Assembly (NCBI GenBank): GCA_019722365.1
Contig: JADFUC010001431.1
Span: 104,854-168,853 of the forward strand
DNA length: 64,000 nucleotides
Direction: 5' to 3'
From: Lithospermum erythrorhizon
Taxonomy: Eukaryota > Streptophyta > Magnoliopsida > Boraginales > Boraginaceae
Shown here piece by piece: positions 50,361 through 62,420 of this stretch. Position 1 is the stretch's first letter, and every line of letters starts with the position of its first letter. Under the pieces are notes generated by a model. That model made no database searches, had not been told where the DNA came from, and was given only the letters and a program-made list of their open reading frames with translations. The translations under genes and the position numbers were made by a program.

Positions 50361-51115
50361 GAAGTAGTGCAGATCCTCTCTACCATTCTCTACTTGCTAT
50401 CTGTGTGGTCTTTGATACCATATGACTTATTATCTCAAGTTTTTTTCAAGTTAGCCTATTTAAAGTGGATATTTTTCCCACTTTTATAATAAATTGATTG
50501 ATATGGTAAACTAATTTTACTATTATCTCCCTTAAAATCTCTTTTTCCATTAATTATTGACACAATCTCAATTCTCCCAAAAAGCTTCTCATTCTCCCTT
50601 AATCCCTACCAAATATCAACTACCTCTACACATCATTACAATGCTCATTTCCCATTGAAACTCAATTCAAGAAATCTCCAAAACCCCAACTACCATAAAC
50701 ACCTTCAAGCCAAAAAATTAAGAAAGAAGGTTAGTAATTTTAATCCTTTTTTCATTTATATACATGCATTATCATATAAAGGTCAATTATTGATTTATAC
50801 ATAATTAATTACATGTTATGATCAATTTTTGATATTTTATTTGGTGAAAAATTGAATCCATGTATGATTCTGAAAATTGAATTCCTAATAAAAAAATCAA
50901 ATGCATAACAAAATTGATAAGTTGCATTGATATTATCCTAGTTTTATGTTATTGTGGAATTGGGTTATTGATTTAAGAATGATAGGATTAGTATGATTTA
51001 GTACAATTGGGTTGTTGATTTCCAATATTCTAACTCTACATTCTCTTACCAAAAATATTTTTTGGAGAAAAAAATTATTTTTATTCAAAATGAACCATTT
51101 GAAATAAAAATTCTT
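50361..51115. other. Upstream region of the RRM gene
   Basis: Promoter and AT-rich intergenic DNA. No other feature is recognised. Confidence 0.35.
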
Positions 51116-51116
51116 T

Positions 51117-51435
51117 ATGCTATGTTTGGATCGGGGTGAATCAGGGAGAGGAAAAATATTTAAAATTATCCTAGGGGAAGAAAATCAGGGTGAACGAGTG
51201 AGAATAAAATAAATTGTTGGATACAATAATTTTGGAGAGGGGGAATATATAAAAATTGTGTTGTATTTATCATTCTCCTCCATTCTCCCCAATTTGGAGG
51301 GTAATGATTTTAGGGGAATGAGGGGTAAAATACCCTCTTAGGAGAAACTCATTTTTAAGTTCCCAAACAAGATTTTTTTTTAAATTCTCCTTAATCCTCC
51401 CTCATCCTCCCCAAAACAAACAAACCATTAAGGTC
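51117..51435. mobile_element. Possible MITE
   Basis: The block begins ATGTTTGGATCGGGGTGAAT and ends with CCCCAAAACAAACAAACCAT. The inner parts are mutually complementary in character (purine-rich GGGAGAGG at left, CCTCCCTCATCCTCCCC at right), as in a decayed foldback MITE. A similar start (GGCTCGTTTGGATC) and end (AAACGGACCATTAGGG) bracket about 48995-49320 in the RRM gene intron. Exact ends and target duplications were not resolved. Confidence 0.4.
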
Positions 51436-51726
51436 TATGGTGTTTTTGGTAGGTTAGACACGATCAATAATCGCCGCTATATTTTGGGTTATTTCCAATC
51501 CTTGCTATAATCCAAAGATTTTACTGCGATATGATGACCTTCATCTATTTCTGCGCTATTAGCTCATTTTTTGTTTATATTGATTATCAGAATCAATATA
51601 TGTTAACACAATTCACACTCTTCGCTTTGTTATCCGCAGTGGGGGAGACATCGAAATTATAACTTAAAATGATGATGTAAATGAAGATAAAAAATAAATC
51701 CCACTGATGAAAACACATGGGTAATG

Positions 51727-51994
51727 AAGTTTAGAAATAACCCGAAAAAAATGATAAGACCCTCATCGTAGGGGCCCCTACACCACCCATGTCCTTGAGT
51801 TACATGTAGTAAATAAATCGCGGGATATGCTTCTCGCGCCGTGGTACTAGAATATCCCTGCTACTACTTCAATACAAGATTCGCCACTCTGTACCGAACC
51901 CACACCGCATGAAGAGGCGAGGATCCTATTTAAAGCACTCTTGCTCATTTACCACTGAGCTATGCCCCGCGGACAAGTTTAGAAATAACCCGAA
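51727..51994 (-). mobile_element. tRNA-derived SINE with 20-bp target-site duplications
   Basis: The element (51747-51974) reads on the minus strand. It starts GGGGCATAGCTCAGTGGTA (a tRNA-like head with the A box TAGCTCAGTGG) and has GGGTTCGGTAC (B box) about 60 nt later. An unrelated body and a T-rich end (ATCATTTTTTT) follow. It is bracketed by perfect 20-bp direct repeats AAGTTTAGAAATAACCCGAA at 51727-51746 and 51975-51994. The length of about 228 bp and long duplications are typical of a SINE mobilised by LINE machinery. The intact duplications imply a fairly recent insertion. Confidence 0.88.
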
Positions 51995-52509
51995 TAAGTT
52001 TGAACATGGTAATTGTCTCATCCCACTTTTAAAGTTATATGAGTAATGAGAAGTTAGCAAATACCCCAAAATAAGTTATGTGATGGTGAATCGCTTTCAT
52101 GTCCCACCGAGCACGGTATACGGGTTATAAGATGTATCCATATAACTCCGAATAATCGACTGCATATTTTATCAATAAGGAGTGATATATATACAAGTGT
52201 ATAATCTTAAAGGCTGTAATCTAACTATTATATTATTATTAATAATATATACATAGTCTGCTAATATTTAGCATATTTGAGGTAGTAATCCTACTACTGT
52301 TACTAACTCCCGACGGTTGAACTTATTGCAAATTCTTGAAGCATATAAGATTTATCGGGAACTATAAAATATTACACATTCTTGACAATTTATGAACAAT
52401 ACTTTTGGTAATTACTCATAAAATTATGACAGTAAATATGGACTGAGGAATATGCTTCAAATTTGTGATGATCTACTATCATCAGGCACAATGCACAACC
52501 TTTATCTAG
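51995..52509. other. AT-rich intergenic DNA
   Basis: No feature is recognised. Confidence 0.35.
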
Positions 52510-52970
52510 AGCTTCCATTTGATCGGTTCGTTCCGCTTTTATAGTATGAACCGAACCGACCTAGTCGGTTATGTTGAGATGAATCCAAATCGTTCGGTTC
52601 TCGGCCGGCCCGACAAATCGTCTGCCCGGCTCTAAGTTATTTTCGTTTTGTCTCGGTTATTTTCGTCTGCTCCTCGGTTATTTTCGGTTATATATATATA
52701 TAATGGTTTTTAATTTTTTTTAATTAAAAATTAATCGGTTCTAGTTTGCTCCCTCGTGGAAATCTCGAACCGAACCCGAAATATTTTCGGTTTTGTATTT
52801 TTCTCGAATCCCAAATCGTTCGGTTCCAATCGTTCCTCCACTGCTATTTTCGTTCCTGCCCGGCCGGTTCGATTCGATTTGTATTTCGCTTATCTCTACT
52901 TTATCTATATTCTAAATAATAGTTGGGCCTCTAGTGACCAAATTCATGACGTATGACCTGCTTTTAGAGA
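52510..52970. repeat. CCGAACCG/CGGTTC-rich transposon-like block
   Basis: It is dense in CGGTTC, CCGAACCGAC, CGGCCGGCCCG and repeated CTCGGTTATTTTCG words in both orientations around a short TA run (about 52690-52702). This resembles the edges at 290-1925 and the subterminal regions of non-autonomous hAT-like elements. Termini were not resolved. Confidence 0.45.
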
Positions 52971-53336
52971 TGTGAGTATGTGACTTGTAACCATTTACAA
53001 TGGCCTGTTTAATAAAAAAATTCAACTGTTGAACTCACACAATGGGTTGTTGAAAAGTAATATGAATCCAGGTGTATTAAACATAGTTACAAATTCTTAA
53101 ACTCTGCTGAATTCTCTCTCACAGCAGCCCAATAGAGTTGTAAATGTGGCGCTCTTTTCCTTTTGACCGCGCGGGCGCATGGGCCAACAAGGAGAATTTA
53201 GTGGGATAAGGTGACACGGGCAGCTTTTGATCTAAGAAGTTTAATTTTCATATTTATTGTCTCATCTTAATTATTTGGGTATCAATTATTTGATTAATAA
53301 ATTAATTTTTTTTTAACCAAAATTAATATTTTTTTC

Positions 53337-53347
53337 TCTATAAATAG
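53337..53347 (+). promoter_or_regulatory. TATA box upstream of the Myb-like stub
   Basis: TCTATAAATAG lies about 110 bp before the ATG at 53455, the position expected of a plant core promoter. Confidence 0.5.
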
Positions 53348-53454
53348 AGACCACTTCATTCACTTGGATATAAAAAATCAAATTTTTCAATATAATTATT
53401 ATATTATCTTTTACTAAACTTTTGTTTTTAATCTTTAAATATCTTTTTAGTGAA

Positions 53455-53736
53455 ATGGATCCTAATAATAATGATTTCAATAATCAAAAGTCGCCTAATT
53501 ACCCTTTTAGCTATCAAAATCCCACTAATTATCAATTTGATAATCAATCTTCCAATCAACCACGTCCTCAAAATATCCCAAATTTCGGATTTCCACCAAA
53601 TTTGCCCAATTTCAATATGCCTTCAGGTGTACCGAATTATCATCCCTATTATGCATCTATGATGCAATATTACTCTCAACCACCTTCTTATAATCCTTAC
53701 ATGCCCAATTTCATAAAAAAATATAAAATAATATAA
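53455..53736 (+). pseudogene. N-terminal stub of a PIF/Harbinger-associated Myb-like protein
   Basis: The 93-aa frame starts MDPNNNDFNNQKSPNYPFSY and is rich in Asn, Pro, Gln, Tyr and Phe (NFGFPPNLPNFNMPSGVPNY, YYASMMQYYSQPPSYNPYMP). This is the low-complexity leader usual in plant proteins related to the PIF/Harbinger second ORF (Myb/SANT-like, often misannotated as glutathione S-transferase T3-like). The Myb/trihelix domain that should follow is missing: the frame ends KKYKII-stop and no continuation is seen downstream. With its own TATA box it may still be transcribed. It is probably part of an internally deleted non-autonomous element, though I could not define terminal repeats. Confidence 0.55.
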
Positions 53737-54958
53737 GTAAATAAGAATATTAGATAAAAGCGGTGGGGTAGGTGTTGAATTTTATTAAACAACCAAATTA
53801 TCAGATTGGGTGGTAAAATTCCTGAAAGTGAGTGTCAATTATTATGGAAGAGAGAGAAGATTTACGCGAGTATCGAATCGAAAATGGCGGCGTTGAATTT
53901 TGTTACTGTAGATAGTCTAAATTGTACTCTTTACCGCCTAATCGATGAGCTGAAAATTATATCGCTGAAAAGATAGAAAATTCTACATTTTATGTTTTCA
54001 ATTATTCATTTACTGAAATATTTATAAAACAAAATGATAAAAAGTAAACATATGATTTAAACAAGTAATTGTAGATCTTGAACCAATATTGATGTTATTA
54101 AATATTAAAAAATGATAAAATTTGTTACACATACATGTTCTTCATATTTAGTTGTAAATTTTATATATTTTTTTTTGGAAATGCTTTATGATCATATTCA
54201 TTTTTTGAAATATTTATAAAACAAAAAAAAATGAAAGACTATGATCTTAACAATTAGTTGTAAATATTGAATGAATATTAAAGTTACGTGATATTCATAA
54301 TTAGTAGTAAATTCTCTATATTATTTTGTTTGAAAATGTTCTATAATTGTCACAATATCACGGTTTAAATCAAATTTGTTTTTATACATGTGACAAACTA
54401 AAATGAACTCATAAAATATGTCTAAAAACACATGAATTTTCTATTATTTTCTATTAACTAACATGAACTCACTTGAAACAAATCGTAATTCGCACGATAA
54501 ACTAAGTGGTGTTTCTAGTTTGTTTGTTTTCTTATTTCAAATAAATTCGATTTGATTCGGGTTTCTTCTGGTTTTTTCGATTTTATTCAATTATATACTT
54601 TTGTTTTTCCATTTTATCAATTTTATTTCGAATTAATTTTTTACTCTAGCGAGCCCACACATTTTTTGATTCGAGTACCATCGATATTTTTAATCAATCG
54701 CTAATTAAACTTCATAACCAATTTTAATACATACCAATTTTCAAATCAATTGAGTCTATTTTAGAAAGGAATCAAATTGTTGGAGAATCCTGTTCGAATC
54801 GACTCGTTAACAGCCCAACACTTAATATTAACTCAACAAAGTCGTCCTCAACATCTTCAAAAGCAGCAAAACCCTAAACCTAATCCTCTTTCTTCAAAAA
54901 TATATAGTGTTCATAATCAATTTTATTCACTTTTAATAAAACCCCACAATTATTTTCG
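53737..54958. other. AT-rich spacer and RPF1 upstream region
   Basis: No gene is seen. The last few hundred bases should hold the RPF1 promoter and 5' UTR. Confidence 0.4.
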
Positions 54959-57900
54959 ATGGGTTTAAAGAGGAAAAATAATGGTGATGCTGAAGAAGAA
55001 GAAAATGAAAAGATGAAAAAACCCAATAATAATAATGAAGAAAATGCAAGAAAAACTGTATTACCATCTACAATAAAGAATAAAGAAAAGAGGTCTGCAG
55101 TTTATGCGAAGCTTAAACAGCAGAAGAAAATCGAGAAGCGTAAGCAGACTAAGGCTCGTGATGCTGCTGAAAAACAAGCTATTGAACTTGGTCAAGAGGT
55201 ACTGTATATGTAATGCTTTATTGAGCAATTTGTCCCAAAAATATTGTCCAGTTTTCAATTTTTGTAGTTGGGTTTTTGGATTTTGAAGTGAATTATTTGA
55301 TATTTGATTCAACTTGGTCAAGAGGGAAAGTATATTTAATGTTTGATTGAATAATTTCGTAACTTGTCCTGAAAAGATTGTCCGGTTTTGAATTTTTTAT
55401 TGTTGGGTTTTTAGATTTTGAAGTGAAGTATTTGATATTTGATTGAGCTTGGTAAAAAGGTAATGTATGTAACATTTAATTCAGTAATTGCATAATTTGT
55501 CCCAAAAAGATTGTCCAGTTTTTAATTTTTATGGAAGGGTTTTTAGATTTTGAACTGAATTATTTGATATTTGAATTTATTAATTTTAAACTGAATTATT
55601 TATTATTTGATTGGGTAATTTAAGTGAATTATTCTATATTTGATTGATTGGTTTGTGGGCTCAATTTGTCCCAAAAAGATTGAATTTTTATGGTTGGATT
55701 TTTTAGATTTTGAAGGGAATTATTTGATATTTGACTGAACTTGGTCAAAAGGTAAGTATGTAACATTTAATTGAGTAATTTCATAAGTTGTCCCAAAAAG
55801 ATTGTCCAGTTTTGAATTTTTATGGTTGAGTTAGGAAATTGTAAACTGAATTATTTGATATTTTATTGACTAATTTGTGCACTCAATTTGTCCCAAAGTG
55901 TCGAATTTTGATGGTTTAACTTAAGATTTTGAAGTAAAGTGTTTTTGTATGTGCTGTCTAACATTTGGTGAAAACTATTTAATTGAGCAAATAATATTTG
56001 ATTGAGTGATTTGGGTACACGATATGTCCCGAAAGATTGTTAATTTTGATCATTGAAAATCAAACTGGACAATCTTTTCAGATGGAGGTAGTATTTGATT
56101 TGTGAATTGTATTTGAATTCAATTGAGCAATTCATATTCATAATGGAAGTGTGAAATTTGAATTTATTTGTAACTTGTATTTGTGTATGCAGCCTCCACC
56201 GCGACAAGTCCCTAAGACTATCGAGAATACAAGGGAGTTCGATGAAACTGTCTGCAAGCCTGATGACGAAGAGGTGGATTTCTGCTGATACCTTTTTTTG
56301 GTTGGTGTGTTTTTGGTACCATTTTGTTTTTTCCCTCGTTGAAGTTCATGGGTATCTTTCATTGCTTGTTTGTAGCTTTTTGCTGGTAATGATGCGGATG
56401 AATTTAGTTCAATATTGAAGCAAGGATTCACTCCCAAGATACTGCTTACAACCTCCCGCTTTAACTCAACTGTATGTGTGTTTGTTTTGTTTCTCAACCT
56501 CACATTGTTTATAATCTTTATACAAGATTCAATCTTTACGGTACCAATTTTGTTTACTCTTTCTGGAAATGTGTCGGTTGGTTGGCTATTGCTCACGATT
56601 GATTTATTGCAGAGGGGACCTGCCTTTATTTCTGATTTATTAGCTGTGATTCCTAATTCTCAGTATTACAAGAGAGGAACGTATGACCTGAAAAAGGTTT
56701 GCTTTCGACCTTGGTGTAAAATTACAAATAGCTGCAATGCTATATTGGGTTTACTATCTTTTTTTAAACTTTGCAGATTGTTGAGTATGGAAGGAAAAAG
56801 GACTTCACTTCTATAATAGTCGTTCACACTAACCGTCGTGAACCAGGTTGCTTTCTTTGCTCTGCCTTATTCTGATCCTCCTGATTCGTTCTTCCTTTCT
56901 CATTGTTGTAGGTATTGATTTCTTTTTTGTGACTGCAGACGGTCTCATGATTATCGGTCTACCTGATGGACCTACTGCCCATTTTAAACTGTCAAATCTG
57001 GTTTTGAGGAAGGATATAAAGGTAAAAAAAGTACATAAATGTCTTGGAATTGTTAGATTTCTGAACAATGTTAAGACTTAGCACTCTGCACGAATAATTC
57101 ATTATTTGAATTATAACTTTGAAGTACAATAAACTAAGTATAATGTAGTTAAACTAAGTATCACGATATCGAATTATCCCGTCTGGTAATTATATCTGAA
57201 GTCCATATGACAAGCAATCCAAATAAAGCTATTGAATAAGAGAATGAATTGCCATTTCCTTGTGACTAGTTCCTAGCTTACATATGTTAGTGAGTGTTAT
57301 TGTAGTAGCCCATGTTAGCTAACATTTGTAGCTCACATGTTTATCAAATACTACATGTTTAGAGATTTTTCTTCTTTCACTCAGCTATTTGTCCTATCTT
57401 GTAATAATCTGACTTGAGACTTGACTATTTACAACTTACATCCTGGCCAACTAAATAGAATTGCTCATATATCAATAATAATTATATAGTTGATGTACAT
57501 ATTATAGGTGACAATAAGCATGGTGTATTCTTTATTTATGTTCCATATTATTTAATGGCATACCTGTAAATGATTTACCATGAATGATCCTGATATTATT
57601 ACAGAATCACGGAAATCCTACAGGCCACAAGCCTGAGCTGGTGTTAAATAACTTCACAACCCGTTTAGGACATCGTGTTGGGAGGTAATATCTCATCATA
57701 TTTTAATGCCGGGTGTCCAATTTGTTTCTAGTGTTGTAATATAGTGGTATTTAACATTTTGTTGTTGTATGGAGGCGTGAGCACTCCCTAGGCCCTTACA
57801 TAATTTTCAGCTTTATGATATTTATGTTTATTTTTCAAATTTATGACGATATTTGTTTCTTTGACATATGAAATAGTGGCTTACGTATTAGAATAATGTT

Positions 57901-59649
57901 TATCTGTAATGAATTATAAGTCCAGTAAATTTGGAGTACAGATTTATAGTTAAAAAGATAAGCCATTTCTGCTCTATTTTGCCTGTTTCTCAACTCGGAA
58001 TTAATGTATTTCTGTACCTCTACTGAATACATATGTTCATAGCTACTGATATTCCTAGTTGTAATATTGTTAATATCGGACCTCTGTGTTTCAACCCACT
58101 TGTATCAACCGATAGAGACAATCCTGTTTATGATGTTCGATCACAGAGGACCCATGGTAGTATGGATCTAATTCATGGTGCCTCATAACAAATCTTACCA
58201 ATGTAGCCTATCTTCCAAGTGATGAGGTGTGATGAAAAAAAAATAACTGATGACAAAGGGCTGTCTGTATGTATCACCTCCTTGGGTGGGGTGGGGTGCT
58301 GTAATTGTTCTTAAACCACATGTTTATGCATCCCCTCCCACTATATTAGCGATATTTATGTGACACTTTCTATAATGTAGATTGATACAATCACTTTTTG
58401 CACAAGATCCTGAATTCCGAGGTCGGCGAGTTGTAACTTTCCACAACCAGCGTGACTTCATATTTTTCCGTCATCATCGGTAATATTCTTTTGATATTTA
58501 CATTTTGTTTACTCCTCCATGGAAAGGATATCCTCATCTATGATTCTCTTCTCACAACTACTTTTTGATGATTGAAGTTATATTTTTGAGGCCAAGGAAA
58601 CGAAGGATGAGGACCCCAAAAGTAAGAAAAGCAAGAGTGAGCCAGATGCAATGAGTATTCAGCGGAAAGTAAAAACACGGCTTCAGGTTAGTTGTTTTAT
58701 TTCTTTCCATTTCATTTTTCATTCTTATCTCTATTCTATAGAACATATAGTTCTTGTGGATATAGCTAGCTGCCTCCTACCCCGAAACAAGAATGATTGA
58801 ATAACACGGTAGAGAATAATTATCGAGCATGTTACATTCTATGTTCTTAAGAGTACATGCTAAACATTTACTTTCGCCGTAATGTACCCTTTGATGCTTG
58901 AGCGACATCGATGAAACAGACTGGTTCACAATATTATTGCGCATTAATATATTGGATCTCTTTCTTAATTCTGTGTTTTTTTAGTTCTGTTTAATTCATA
59001 ATGTATCATATGATGCAAAACAAATTGTGGTGAACTGTTGAGTGTGAAAAGCATTTGAATTTCCATAAAACTGTCTGTCAATCAAGATTCAAGTGGAGTG
59101 AAAGAAAATATTTAGATTTATGGGTTTTGAAGTCTTTCTGAATAACATTTAATCCTTATTTACATGAGAAAAGATACAGATTCTTAAACACGACCTCACT
59201 GTTTATTGGACTATTCACTTGATTAAGTCCACCATTGACCAATGATCAGATCACACCTATGAATTTTATTTGGTCCATATTGTTTCTTTTCTACTGCTTG
59301 TTGGCACTGTGACTTGAAAATATCCGGTTATTTCAGGAGTCGGGGAATTGTTCGAATAATTGCCACTGGCCACGTGTTTATCATCCATCATGCTATTCTA
59401 AATTCTGCAGGAATGCGGTCCTAAGTTCACGCTAAAAGTTGACCAGCTCAGCATGGAACTGATACCAAAAGTGGAGAATACGAGTGGGTTCATTAAGGTA
59501 TGTTACATTGTTTTTGTGATGGTTATCTTAACAATGTTTCTCCGTATGGCAAGAGGGCAATCATCTGATTGTTCTATTTTTTAACCTTTTCTACTCTTTT
59601 TTAAATGCAGCCGGAAATGGATACCAGCCGCAGGAGGTTTTTCTTGTGA
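54959..59649 (+). CDS. RPF1: Ribosome production factor 1 (Brix domain protein)
   Basis: Eleven exons, 54959-55198, 56193-56273, 56376-56471, 56613-56696, 56777-56846, 56939-57021, 57605-57684, 58381-58479, 58578-58686, 59411-59497 and 59611-59649 (TGA), total 1068 nt (355 aa), all GT-AG. A Lys/Glu-rich N-terminus with a basic coiled stretch ([20 protein letters not shown]) is followed by [19 protein letters not shown] and then the Brix domain (about 125-320): [66 protein letters not shown]. It ends [11 protein letters not shown], as RPF1 proteins do. RPF1 acts in the nucleolus in 27S pre-rRNA processing and 60S subunit assembly. Exon 10 is anomalous: the expected conserved block is present in the DNA but in other frames, so the in-frame protein reads [19 protein letters not shown] there (see findings). 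The frame is regained before the last exon. The gene may be functional, mildly altered or an incipient pseudogene. Confidence 0.9.
55199..56192 (+). repeat. MITE-derived tandem array filling RPF1 intron 1
   Basis: Roughly seven imperfect units of about 100-150 bp begin near 55231, 55366, 55498, 55667, 55789, 55888 and 56026. Each carries a form of TGTCCCAAAAAGATTGTCCAG followed by TTTTGAATTTTTATGGTTGG and TGAATTATTTGATATTTGAT. The array ends (about 56052-56096) with the reverse-complement terminus AATCAAACTGGACAATCTTT and GGAGGTAGTA. This is the terminal sequence of a Stowaway-type MITE, so the array looks like a MITE whose left half was amplified in tandem. Confidence 0.8.
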
Positions 59650-60355
59650 TCTCGTTTTAATGACATTTGAGTTGTATTGTAAGACCATCAATTTTGGCTA
59701 TAAGAGGCACAGACCTAAATTAAAGAAATAGGACAACCAATGTAGTTTAATATTCATTGACTGGCGTTCCACCTCAGATAATAAGCTCCTAATATATATT
59801 TTTCGGTTAGCAAGATGAAAGTATCATTATGCTGGTTTCCTTCAGAATGAATAAATTGTGTTAGCATTTCATGGGAAATTTTTCTATTCAGGATTATATT
59901 TTGGGTTCTAAATTTTATATTCCTCATTGGATGCATGTAATTTAATTGCTAATATACTGTTGATGAGTTATGTTTTAAAAGGCTTAAGTTTCAGAATGGA
60001 TTTAGAAATTATTTTTGCATGCTTCATATAGTAACCAAATGTGTATGAATTATGGTTACAAAAATCAAAATGATAAAAAAAAGGGTTATCATTTTATTTA
60101 TTTCAGGCTCCTTATCAGGTATGCTTTATTCAAAGAAGTGTACAATGATATTATACAATATGAAGCATGCTAAAAAGAAGTTCGAGGTCTAAGATGGGAT
60201 TTCAATCACTAAAATCTAATCTCAAACAAACAATCACAGGACGGTTCTACCATTATCAAGGCATTCATGGAAGTCACTCACCCCTCTAATCGGAAAATGT
60301 AAGCCTGACTGCAATCGACTTTCTCTATAACCTCTTCAAACAGTGTACCAAAATA
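59650..60355. other. 3' UTR of RPF1 and spacer
   Basis: AT-rich; no further feature is recognised. Confidence 0.4.
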
Positions 60356-61190
60356 AGGGCAAAGTTCACCATTTCGATTACATATTTCAAAATGACTCAT
60401 TCGATCATACATGTTTTAAAAAAAATTCCACTTGACCATTCCATCATAACGGACGATAAATTTGATTTTTTGAGCAAATTGACAGGATAAAATTATCCAA
60501 CATTCATTTTTTAGGTAATTTTTCAATTTTAATGAAATTTCATGACAAAATTTATGCTTGAACTTATTTTAAATAACAATTTTAAAGCTTTGAATCTTAT
60601 GGTGAATAGGAGAGTGGAGATTGGTGAGGTTCTTTGAGGTAAGGCAAAAAAGATCAGATTTTGGGGTTCAGAAGATGAATTGGAGATCAAGTTTTGAGTC
60701 TTTGCGGAATCTTATTTGGGCTTGTTTTGCAGACCCGTACTTTGGTTCATAGTCACGTCTTTTGTATTTATCAATGTGGCATATTGAATTAATGTTGATT
60801 GAATTAAAATTCTTGTATTTGGTTTTTGTCTTTTGGTGTCTATGTTTTGAGATTAGGTTTAGTTTCATATATGGTTATTCGCGTTGATAGGCGATGATTG
60901 TTGATGATGAACAGTAAGGGTAATTGTGGAAAAATTAAAATAAATGATTGTTTATAATATTTGTGTATTATTTAATATAAGTTCAAACATAAATAATTGT
61001 ACCAAAATTTCATTAAAATTGAAAAATTACCTTAAAATGAGTGTTGGATAATTGTATCCCTACCAATTTATTCCAAAAGTCAAACTTGAAATCTTTTATA
61101 ACAGAATGACCAAGTGGAACACTTTTTGAAATATGTATGATTGAATGAGTCAATTTGGAACATGTATGACCGAACGAGTCATTATCCCTT
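60356..61190. mobile_element. Foldback element with long terminal inverted repeats
   Basis: The left arm (about 60356-60585) and right arm (about 60965-61190) are reverse complements over about 220 bp at high but imperfect identity. Both contain GACTCATTC.ATCATACAT, TTATCCAACA.TCATTTT and AATTTTTCAATTTTAATGAA, and the outermost bases are AAGGG/CCCTT. The subterminal motif with CATTCGATCATACAT occurs twice in each arm. The central 380 bp has no coding potential. The structure suits a Mutator-like or foldback MITE; no target duplication was confirmed. Confidence 0.75.
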
Positions 61191-62150
61191 AGATGTTTAA
61201 TAACCGTGCAAATTAAAGACTTCAATTGAGTTTTATTGATAATTTTGTCCCTAGCTTAATTAATTTATATATATGAATCATATATTAAATAAATAATATT
61301 GTAATAGATGAATAATAAATAATATGTGTATTATTAACTAAATTATAAATAATAAAATAAAATAAATTAGATTAATGAATAATGAAAATATTAATAAATA
61401 TATATGTCACCGAATAAATAATAACATTGAATTGTTAGTTTTGGAGAGAATTATGAAAGTATAAATGAGATGTGAAGAGAATTTTGCAGAGCATGTTTAT
61501 AAAAGTAAACTTTATCACTTTAATTTTGTTGGTGAGTTATAAAAATTAATTCTATGAATTTCAACCTAAAAAGCTCCTAATATTTTTTATAAAAAATTCA
61601 AGCTTATTCATTCCTTAAAATAGTTAGTTATCAAACTTAATAAACAAAGTATTAAATTAATTAATTTAATATCTTATTAGATTTAACAAACATTCCTTAA
61701 CTGAACATACTTCATTAAACGTAGACATAAGCCAATCCTCAGTTGAATCATATTTCAATTTCAATCTCAACGTTTGTTGTTTATTTCTAAAATTTTTTTT
61801 GAGTACATAATTCATTAAGAATATAATTTTATGAAATTCACTTTAGTCTTTAAGAACATATAAAATTTAACTCAAATATAAAATTTCCCAATTAGTTTAA
61901 TTTGCTCACACTGTTAATGAATTATATTCTTAACCTTTTTTATAAAATTTTCGATAACCCTACTTAGATAATATTTCCTTGAATATAGTGAACATCATTC
62001 TCAACCTCCAAACCAAAACTTTCCATTTTGGGACGTGGAAAAGAAATTGTGAACATAAGTCTATCCCTACATTTTTGTCTCTTGTGATGATACCAAAACT
62101 TTTTGCAGAATGTGTATATTGGTTCCCCTTTTCAGATACGTACACAGTAC
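61191..62150. other. Very AT-rich spacer
   Basis: No gene, RNA or clear mobile element is recognised. Confidence 0.35.
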
Positions 62151-62218
62151 ACTAATACACTCCATCTTTTAGAAACTAACTTACTAACCCAGATCATTCA
62201 AACAATAATCACTTTACA

Positions 62219-62420
62219 ATGTCTTCTTCTGAGAACCCACCAAACAAGAGGAAAACTCGTTCAATGTCTTCTTCTGAAATTCCACCTGAAAGCAAGAGGA
62301 TAACTCTTGCCATGTCTTCTTCTGAAATGCCACCCGAAAGCAAGTATATAAATTTCGTACTACGTCTTTCTGAAGTGCCACCCGAAAGCAAGAGAACAAC
62401 CTGTCTAAACGTCATGAGCT
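62219..62420 (+). pseudogene. Left copy of the peptide-repeat exon
   Basis: From the ATG at 62219 it encodes degenerate 15-17-residue repeats of the type MSSSE(N/I/M)PPESKRIT.A, starting MSSSENPPNKRKTRS. The later repeats have decayed (ESKYINFVLRLSEVPPESK), and the splice-donor site seen in the right copy (GTGAGC) is mutated to ATGAGC, so the frame runs on into intron-like sequence. It looks like the less intact of the two arms. Confidence 0.5.

Noticed and set aside
51740..51990. A functional tRNA gene, or plastid DNA insertion
   Set aside because: The tRNA-like head lacks a closing acceptor stem, has an unrelated body and is flanked by 20-bp direct repeats, so a SINE fits better.
56158..57081. 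Several plus-strand frames of 77-133 codons in RPF1
   Set aside because: They read through introns; the spliced Brix-domain exons explain the coding signal.
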